From the NCBI GenBank assembly GCA_002506645.1, contig DAXY01000079.1, forward strand, positions 3,969 through 15,145: a stretch of 11,177 nt of DNA, given 5' to 3'. A program made the position numbers and the translations under genes. This document shows positions 7,242 through 11,177 of this stretch, piece by piece; within the stretch, counting starts at the first letter, position 1; every line of letters begins with the position of its first letter. Below the pieces are notes generated by a model, which was not told the DNA's origin, ran no database searches, and saw only the letters and a program-made list of their open reading frames with translations. Source of the stretch: Vulcanisaeta distributa (GTDB lineage: Archaea > Thermoproteota > Thermoprotei > Thermoproteales > Thermocladiaceae).

Positions 7242-7317
7242 GTACCTTCTTTCCGAGGATACCCCAGTTACGTCTCCCTGAGCAATCTAACCCACCAATG
7301 GGCATGGAAAAATACTC

Positions 7318-7327
7318 TATTTATAAG
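7318..7327 (-). promoter_or_regulatory. Promoter of leuA
   Basis: On the minus strand it reads CTTATAAATA within AATGCTTATAAATAGA, a 16-base core identical to that of the FMN-type glutamate synthase promoter. It predicts transcription from about 7297, leaving a leader of about 55 bases before the GTG at 7241, unlike the leaderless genes nearby. Confidence 0.65.
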
Positions 7328-7403
7328 CATTTCCTTAGGATATAGAGCAGCCATAGGCAGTGGGTTGCCCACACTATACTAGTTATATGAATGGAAATGC
7401 TTA
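7324..7403. promoter_or_regulatory. Mirror-symmetric divergent control region between leuA and ilvB, with central palindrome
   Basis: TAAGCATTTCC (7324-7334) and GGAAATGCTTA (7393-7403) form a perfect 11-bp inverted repeat that covers the BRE and the start of the TATA box of each divergent promoter. Close to the midpoint lies GTGGG-TTG-CCCAC (7360-7372), a candidate operator for a dimeric regulator. TATAG (7341-7345) and CTATA (7374-7378) flank it. Part of the 11-bp match is simply shared core promoter sequence. Control of both operons from one site is inference. Confidence 0.5.
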
Positions 7404-7407
7404 AATA
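7400..7407 (+). promoter_or_regulatory. Promoter of the ilvBNC operon
   Basis: CTTAAATA preceded by GGAAATG; predicted start of transcription about 7429. A second TATA-like stretch, CTATAAATT (about 7410-7418), would move the start to about 7440. Either way a leader of roughly 100 bases precedes ilvB. Confidence 0.6.
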
Positions 7408-7427
7408 TTCTATAAATTAGCCCATGC

Positions 7428-7537
7428 GTGATGAGGTGCTTTATTCTTTACGTATAATGGAGATAAAAACGATGAGCCAAGTCCGCGGTCAAACAATGCG
7501 GAGTGTCGGCATGAGTTAGGCGCTGTGGGTGGTTTCA
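7428..7537 (+). promoter_or_regulatory. Long 5' leader of ilvB with tiny ORF and stem-loop
   Basis: About 110 bases separate the predicted transcription start from the ilvB ATG. At its 5' end lies GTG-ATG-AGG-TGC-TTT-ATT-CTT-TAC-GTA-TAA (7428-7457), an 8- or 9-codon ORF containing Phe, Ile, Leu, Tyr and Val. Downstream, TCCGC (7482-7486) and GCGGA (7498-7502) can pair, with an outer GCC (7476-7478)/GGC (7507-7509). The ilvB Shine-Dalgarno follows the stem. Attenuation-like or ligand-dependent control is possible, but nothing shows that it operates. Confidence 0.3.
7528..7534 (+). promoter_or_regulatory. Shine-Dalgarno of ilvB, fixing the start at 7538
   Basis: GGTGGTT ends three bases before the ATG at 7538. 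The pattern matches those before ilvN and ilvC, so the in-frame GTG at 7529, which overlaps this site, is unlikely to be the start. Confidence 0.6.
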
Positions 7538-9268
7538 ATGCCTAGGGCTGTTGATTTACTGGTTAGGGAGATGGAGGGCATGGGCGTTAGGGAGGTCTTT
7601 GGCATAATAGGTGGGCAGATAATGCCCTTCTACGACGCGCTGTATAACTCCAATATTAAGGTTTATATGTTTAGGCATGAGCAGGGCGCAATACACGCGG
7701 CCGATGCCTACGGCAGGGTGTTGAGGAGGCCCATGACCGTCGTGGTCACCTCAGGGCCTGGGGCTACAAACCTAGTGACGGGGCTTGTGAACGCCATGAT
7801 GGATTCGTCACCGTTAATCGCAATAACTGGTCAGGTACCGACCACATTCTTCGGCAGGGATGCCTTCCAGGAGACCGACATAGTGGGCGCGGCCATGCCG
7901 ATCACGAAGCACACGTTCATGGTCAAGAGGCCTGAGGACTTGGTACCCGCGTATAGGGCGGCCCATGAAATAGCGATGGATGGTAGGCCCGGGCCGGTCC
8001 TGATAGACCTGCCGAGGGATGTCCAGTTAATGGATGTGGACCCGTCAATCGCCACCTCTAGGGTCATTAGGATAGCCCGTAAGCCGGCGCCCGAGCCCGA
8101 CCCATCACTGATAGCCTACGCATTGAAGCTGCTCCTAAGTGCCGAGAGGCCCGTGATGCTGGTCGGCGGCGGCGTCTGCTGGAGCGGGGCCACGAACGAG
8201 GTCTTGACCCTGGCCGAGTTGATAGGCATGCCCATAGTCACGACACTTCCGGGCAAGAACTGCGTGCCAAGTAACCACCCACTGGTCATGGGGCCATCTG
8301 GGATGCATGGTAGGCTTGAGGCGGATGCCGCGATAATAAATGCCGACGTCATACTCGCCGTGGGCACCAGGTTCAGTGATAGGACCGTGGGCAACTTCAA
8401 CGAGTTTAGGAGGGGTAGGAAGGTGATACACATAGACATTGATAGGAGCGAGATAGGCAAGAACGTAAAGCCTGAGGTTGGGATAGTCGGTGATGCCAAG
8501 GCCGTACTTTCAATGATGATTAAGCTCGTGCCCAAGGCCCTGGAGAGGAGGCACGACGCATTCATTAATTGGTTGAGGAGCATTAAGGAGGGCTATGAGG
8601 AGTATAGGAGGAGGGTCGATATCGAGGGCTTCGCGCCGTGGAAGGTGCTGAAGGTCCTCAGGGAGGTCATGCCCCCCAACTCAATAACGACCACAGGCGT
8701 TGGGAGCCACCAAATGTGGTGTGAGCTTCACTGGGACGTTTACGTACCCGGCACATTCATAACGAGCGCCGGCCTAGGCACAATGGGGTTTGGACTACCC
8801 GCGGCCCTGGGCGCCAAGGTAGCGAGGCCTGACGTGCCGGTCCTCGACATCGACGGCGATGGGTCATTCCAAATGACCATGCAGAACCTGGCCCTGATCC
8901 GCGAGTACGACCTACCGGTTATAGTGACCATATTCGATAACTCAACGCTAATGCTCGTTAGGCATTGGCAGGTGATGCTGTACAACAGGAGGATAATTGC
9001 CGTGGACTTCGGCGTAAACCCGGACTTCATGAAGATTGCCGAGGCCTACGGGATTGATGGCGTTAGGCCGAGCAATTATGATGAGTTGAGGAGTGCCGTG
9101 GCCAGGGCGGTTAGGAATAATGAGGCGTTGATAGTGGACATTACGATAGATAGGGAGAGGGACTTCGTACTACCCTTCGTGCCATCCGGCAAGTGGCTTG
9201 AGGAGGTCATAATGCCGGAGGGGTTCAAGGTGGGCCTAAGGTACCCAGGTGATGGCCATGGAGGGTGA
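7538..9268 (+). CDS. ilvB: Acetolactate synthase catalytic (large) subunit
   Basis: This 576-residue thiamine-diphosphate enzyme joins two pyruvates to acetolactate, or pyruvate with 2-oxobutyrate to acetohydroxybutyrate: the first shared step of valine, leucine and isoleucine synthesis. The usual three domains are visible. The N-terminal one has catalytic Glu48 (RHEQGA, 46-51), SGPGATN (72-78) and RDAFQETD (107-114); the middle one has VGTRFSDR (275-282); the C-terminal one has GDGSF (440-444) opening the ThDP/magnesium motif, which closes at Asp467-Asn468 where Asn-Asn is usual. Trp477 lies in the conserved RHWQ segment. Length is normal and the enzyme is cytoplasmic. Other ThDP enzymes (glyoxylate carboligase, catabolic acetolactate synthase) are less likely because the regulatory subunit and ketol-acid reductoisomerase genes follow in overlapping order. 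Residue numbers count from the ATG at 7538. Confidence 0.93.
   Translation: MPRAVDLLVREMEGMGVREVFGIIGGQIMPFYDALYNSNIKVYMFRHEQGAIHAADAYGRVLRRPMTVVVTSGPGATNLVTGLVNAMMDSSPLIAITGQVPTTFFGRDAFQETDIVGAAMPITKHTFMVKRPEDLVPAYRAAHEIAMDGRPGPVLIDLPRDVQLMDVDPSIATSRVIRIARKPAPEPDPSLIAYALKLLLSAERPVMLVGGGVCWSGATNEVLTLAELIGMPIVTTLPGKNCVPSNHPLVMGPSGMHGRLEADAAIINADVILAVGTRFSDRTVGNFNEFRRGRKVIHIDIDRSEIGKNVKPEVGIVGDAKAVLSMMIKLVPKALERRHDAFINWLRSIKEGYEEYRRRVDIEGFAPWKVLKVLREVMPPNSITTTGVGSHQMWCELHWDVYVPGTFITSAGLGTMGFGLPAALGAKVARPDVPVLDIDGDGSFQMTMQNLALIREYDLPVIVTIFDNSTLMLVRHWQVMLYNRRIIAVDFGVNPDFMKIAEAYGIDGVRPSNYDELRSAVARAVRNNEALIVDITIDRERDFVLPFVPSGKWLEEVIMPEGFKVGLRYPGDGHGG
9247..9253 (+). promoter_or_regulatory. Shine-Dalgarno of ilvN, fixing the start at 9258
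   Basis: AGGTGAT is fully complementary to the usual archaeal 16S rRNA tail and ends four bases before the ATG at 9258. The in-frame GTG (9249) and ATG (9252) lie inside this site, so they are unlikely starts. The site sits inside ilvB. Confidence 0.75.
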
Positions 9269-9539
9269 CTTCTCGATAGAGGTTATCATGAGTAATGAGG
9301 TCAACCCATTCGACGCGGTGGTTAGGGCCATGAACGTGATTAGGAGGGGTAAGGTGACGGTTAGGCACGTTACGATTGACATGGACGGCTCATTAATTAA
9401 GGCCCTAATCAGGGTTAGGGGTGAGGAGGATGAGGTTAGGTGGGTTTGTAATAAACTTGATAAGCTCTACGACATAGTAAATGTTAAATATACGCCGGAA
9501 GAAGTACACGTGAGGAAGGCGGTGATTAGCAATGGCTAG
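9258..9539 (+). CDS. ilvN: Acetolactate synthase small subunit, short single ACT domain
   Basis: This 93-residue protein is a single ACT-like domain (residues about 5-80): a strand FSIEVIM, a helix with DAVVRAMNVIRRG, a strand VTVRHVTID, and the LDKLYDIVNVKYT ending typical of acetolactate synthase small subunits. It should bind and activate the IlvB subunit. It is close in size to the short enterobacterial IlvM/IlvN proteins and lacks the second domain of the ~160-residue forms common in bacteria and many archaea. The usual Asn-x-x-Gly-x-Leu loop that contacts valine is not recognisable: NEVNPFDAV stands there. Valine sensitivity is therefore doubtful (inference). It overlaps the end of ilvB by 11 bases and the start of ilvC by 8 bases, which implies coupled translation and a 1:1 role. 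Identification leans on position as well as sequence. Confidence 0.82.
   Translation: MEGDFSIEVIMSNEVNPFDAVVRAMNVIRRGKVTVRHVTIDMDGSLIKALIRVRGEEDEVRWVCNKLDKLYDIVNVKYTPEEVHVRKAVISNG
9521..9527 (+). promoter_or_regulatory. Shine-Dalgarno of ilvC
   Basis: GGTGATT ends four bases before the ilvC ATG at 9532 and lies inside ilvN, the same arrangement as at the ilvB-ilvN junction. Confidence 0.75.
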
Positions 9540-10515
9540 GATATACAAGGATGGCGATGCGGACCTATCAATTATTAGGGATAGGGTAGTTGCCGTACTC
9601 GGCTATGGGATTCAGGGCAGGTCATGGGCACTGAACATGAGGGATAGTGGGGTTAAGGTCATTGTTGGCGTTAGGCCTGGCAGGAGCTTCGACCTAGCTA
9701 GGCAGGAGGGCTTCGACGTGTACCCCGTGGGTGATGCCGTCAAGAGGGCCGACGTAATAGCCGTGCTGCTGCCGGACATGGCCCAACCAAGCGTTTGGGA
9801 GTCCGAGATAGCGCCAAACCTCAGGCGGGGCATGACTGTGGTCTTCGCCCACGGCTTCAACATAAGGTTCGGCCTAATAAAGCCTCCAAGCGACGTTGAC
9901 GTGGTCCTGATAGCGCCCAAGGCGCCCGGCAAGGCCGTTAGGGATGAGTTCGTCAGGGGCTGGGGCGTGCCCGCCCTAGTCGCCGTGCACCAGGACTTCA
10001 CGGGCAACGCGCTGAGGACTGCCTTGGCCATTGCGAAGGCCAACGGCTTCACCAGGGTGGGCGTTATAGAGACCACCTTTGCCGAGGAGACGGAGACGGA
10101 CCTAATCGGCGAGCAGAACGTGTTGGTCGGCGGATTACTCCAACTGCTTAGGTACGGCTTCGAGGTCATGGTGGAGCTGGGTTACCAACCCGAGGTGGCC
10201 TACTTCGAGGCGATTAATGAGGCTAAGCTCATCATGGACCTAATATGGGAGAGGGGGCTCACGGGCATGCTCCTGGGCGTGAGCGAGACCGCGAGGTACG
10301 GCGGCTTGACGGTCGGGCCCTACGTAATTAATGAGGATGTCAAGAGGAGGATGAGGGAGGCGGCCGAGAGGGTTAGGAATGGTGAGTTCGCCAAGGAGTG
10401 GGTGGCCGAGTACCAGAGGGGTGCGCCAAGGCTTAGGGAATTGCTTGACCAGGTTAGGGAGAGCCAGGTTGAGAGGGTTGGCGAGTTCCTTAGGGGGTTA
10501 ATGAGGGGTAGGTAG
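9532..10515 (+). CDS. ilvC: Ketol-acid reductoisomerase, class I
   Basis: This 327-residue cytoplasmic enzyme isomerises and reduces acetolactate or acetohydroxybutyrate to the dihydroxy acid, the second shared step to valine, leucine and isoleucine. The N-terminal Rossmann domain has GYGIQGR (24-30) and the cofactor loop VRPGRSFD (47-54); Arg48, Arg51 and Ser52 suit the phosphate of NADPH, so NADPH preference is likely (inference). Family residues are His107 (AHGFN) and Lys130 (PKAPG). The knotted C-terminal domain has magnesium ligands Asp190 and Glu194 (DLIGE), Glu226 and Glu230, and Ser251 (GVSETARYGG). Length is that of the short class I form. It is the last gene of the ilvBNC operon and overlaps ilvN by 8 bases. 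Confidence 0.95.
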   Translation: MARIYKDGDADLSIIRDRVVAVLGYGIQGRSWALNMRDSGVKVIVGVRPGRSFDLARQEGFDVYPVGDAVKRADVIAVLLPDMAQPSVWESEIAPNLRRGMTVVFAHGFNIRFGLIKPPSDVDVVLIAPKAPGKAVRDEFVRGWGVPALVAVHQDFTGNALRTALAIAKANGFTRVGVIETTFAEETETDLIGEQNVLVGGLLQLLRYGFEVMVELGYQPEVAYFEAINEAKLIMDLIWERGLTGMLLGVSETARYGGLTVGPYVINEDVKRRMREAAERVRNGEFAKEWVAEYQRGAPRLRELLDQVRESQVERVGEFLRGLMRGR

Positions 10516-10525
10516 TGGCTTAAAA

Positions 10526-10540
10526 CGGCGTGGCCCGCCG
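10526..10540 (+). terminator. Short GC-rich hairpin after ilvC, possible transcript end
   Basis: CGGCG (10526-10530) and CGCCG (10536-10540) form a 5-bp stem with a 5-base loop, 10 bases after the ilvC stop. No T-run follows directly; T-rich stretches appear at about 10587-10625 and 10671-10685. Archaeal termination relies mainly on T-runs, so those may be the real ends. The rest of the 10516-10726 gap is A/T-rich and holds the next promoter. Confidence 0.3.
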
Positions 10541-10698
10541 CATTAAAAATACACAACTCACTAATCATCGCATGCCCTGATCAACTGCCGCCCTTTGATT
10601 ATTAATTATAAATCATAATAATTTCTTATGGATAATTCTCAATAATTTAGGGCTTAGTCTATTGACTTATTAATCTTTTATTGTTGACTTAGGCAAAA

Positions 10699-10705
10699 TT
10701 TTTAA
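10699..10705 (+). promoter_or_regulatory. Promoter of the hdrA-like gene, with upstream direct repeat
   Basis: TTTTTAA preceded by GGCAAAA (BRE-like) is centred 25 bases before the GTG at 10727, which predicts a leaderless mRNA beginning at that GTG. Upstream, TTGACTTA occurs twice (10662-10669 and 10684-10691), 22 bases apart, about two helical turns, as for an activator site. Confidence 0.55.
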
Positions 10706-10726
10706 TGCACGGCGCACTCACCTCCC

Positions 10727-11177
10727 GTGGGTTATAGGGCGTTGGATGCCGACCGCGTCAAGAGGCCATTGGGTAGGCTCAAGATTACGCCAGAGATGTG
10801 CATCGGTGATGAACTCTGCGTTAGGAGGTGCCCAGTGGGTATCCTGGAGCTGACGAAGGAGGAGGTTAACCCAAGGGGTTATCACTACGTTAGGATTAAG
10901 CCCGGCAGGGAGCTTGACTGCATTGCCTGCGGCATATGCGAGAGGGTTTGCCCGACAAACGCAATATATGTTGAACGTGAGGAGGAAATAACAATTAAGG
11001 ACTACATAACGAAGACGGTTGGGATTAAGGCTGTACAATATGGTAGTAATAATAACCGTGTTCTTGTGATTGGCGGTGGTATTGCCGGTATTGAGGCTGC
11101 CCTTGCCCTGGCCAACATGGGTTATAGGGTCACGTTGGTTGAGAAGTCCCCAACAATTGGCGGTAAGATGGCAATGC
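10727..11177 (+). CDS. hdrA: HdrA-like FAD protein with N-terminal ferredoxin domain (partial, runs off the window)
   Basis: The first 150 codons are visible; the 3' end is cut. Residues about 20-85 form a two-cluster ferredoxin domain: C25-x2-D28-x2-C31-x3-C35-Pro, then C65-x2-C68-x2-C71-x3-C75-Pro. In the first motif Asp replaces the second Cys, as in some thermophile ferredoxins. The NPRGYHY segment between the motifs resembles the ferredoxin-like delta subunits of 2-oxoacid oxidoreductases. From residue 111 an FAD-binding Rossmann fold begins with [16 protein letters not shown], then [12 protein letters not shown], the signature of heterodisulfide reductase subunit A and its relative QmoA. 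The role is probably electron transfer between ferredoxin and other carriers; an actual heterodisulfide substrate is not implied. The start is GTG, chosen because it is the first start codon in the open frame and lies at the predicted transcription start. Joining HdrB/C-like partners, if any, lie outside. Confidence 0.82.
   Translation, partial: MGYRALDADRVKRPLGRLKITPEMCIGDELCVRRCPVGILELTKEEVNPRGYHYVRIKPGRELDCIACGICERVCPTNAIYVEREEEITIKDYITKTVGIKAVQYGSNNNRVLVIGGGIAGIEAALALANMGYRVTLVEKSPTIGGKMAM

Noticed and set aside
7428..7476. C/D box RNA suggested by GTGATGA and CGATGAG in the ilvB leader
   Set aside because: No D or D' box (CTGA) is found between or after them.
7424..7519. 31-codon ORF in the ilvB leader starting ATGCGTGATGAG
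   Set aside because: Its ATG lies before the predicted transcription start, it has no ribosome-binding site, and its composition (five Met) looks random.
9612..10169. 185-codon minus-strand open frame opposite ilvC
   Set aside because: Antisense to a fully conserved ketol-acid reductoisomerase; Ser/Thr/Leu-rich with no motif and no promoter.
10718..11038. 106-codon minus-strand open frame near the window end
   Set aside because: It is antisense to the ferredoxin domain, where the plus-strand frame has two clear Cys motifs and an FAD-binding fold.

Overview
This window looks like a chromosomal amino-acid biosynthesis region of a thermophilic archaeon, most likely a crenarchaeon of the Thermoproteales (Vulcanisaeta/Caldivirga/Thermocladium type). 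The signs are A/T-rich BRE-TATA promoters (CTTATAAATA, CTTAAATA) about 25 bases before start codons, giving leaderless mRNAs; Arg codons dominated by AGG; Shine-Dalgarno sites (GGTGAT) only before genes inside an operon; and protein families of archaeal type. The taxonomic placement is inference. No rRNA, tRNA, CRISPR array, transposase or integrase is visible.

Layout. Positions 1-146 are non-coding as far as can be seen and hold a strong inverted repeat right after the stop codon of the first gene. Three minus-strand genes follow, given here in transcription order: leuB (isopropylmalate dehydrogenase, 5608-4601), a glutamate synthase gene made of glutaminase plus GXGXG domains (4436-2460), and a second glutamate synthase gene with the FMN domain followed by the central domain (2387-147). 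Each has its own promoter. A small cupin gene (5717-6064, plus strand) lies between leuB and a 2-isopropylmalate synthase homologue, leuA (7241-6105, minus strand). A divergent control region (about 7242-7537) separates leuA from the plus-strand ilvB-ilvN-ilvC operon (7538-10515; overlapping genes), which encodes both acetolactate synthase subunits and ketol-acid reductoisomerase. After about 210 A/T-rich bases comes the start of an HdrA-like flavoprotein with an N-terminal ferredoxin domain (10727 onward), cut by the window end.

How the genes work together. IlvBN and IlvC carry out the first two shared steps of valine, isoleucine and leucine synthesis. LeuA and LeuB carry out the first and third steps of the leucine branch; the same families can serve a citramalate route to isoleucine. 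Glutamate synthase supplies the glutamate that donates the amino group in the final transaminations. ilvD, leuCD and ilvE are not in the window.

The most unusual content is the glutamate synthase. The four domains of a standard large subunit (glutaminase, central, FMN, GXGXG) are divided over two genes in a non-canonical order: glutaminase-GXGXG and FMN-central. Other items worth a look are the divergent leuA/ilvB control region, with a palindrome between two mirrored promoters and a long ilvB leader holding a tiny ORF with Ile, Leu and Val codons; the lack of recognisable feedback domains in LeuA and IlvN; the 13-bp stem behind the FMN gene; and the Cys-to-Asp ligand change in the ferredoxin domain of the HdrA-like protein.
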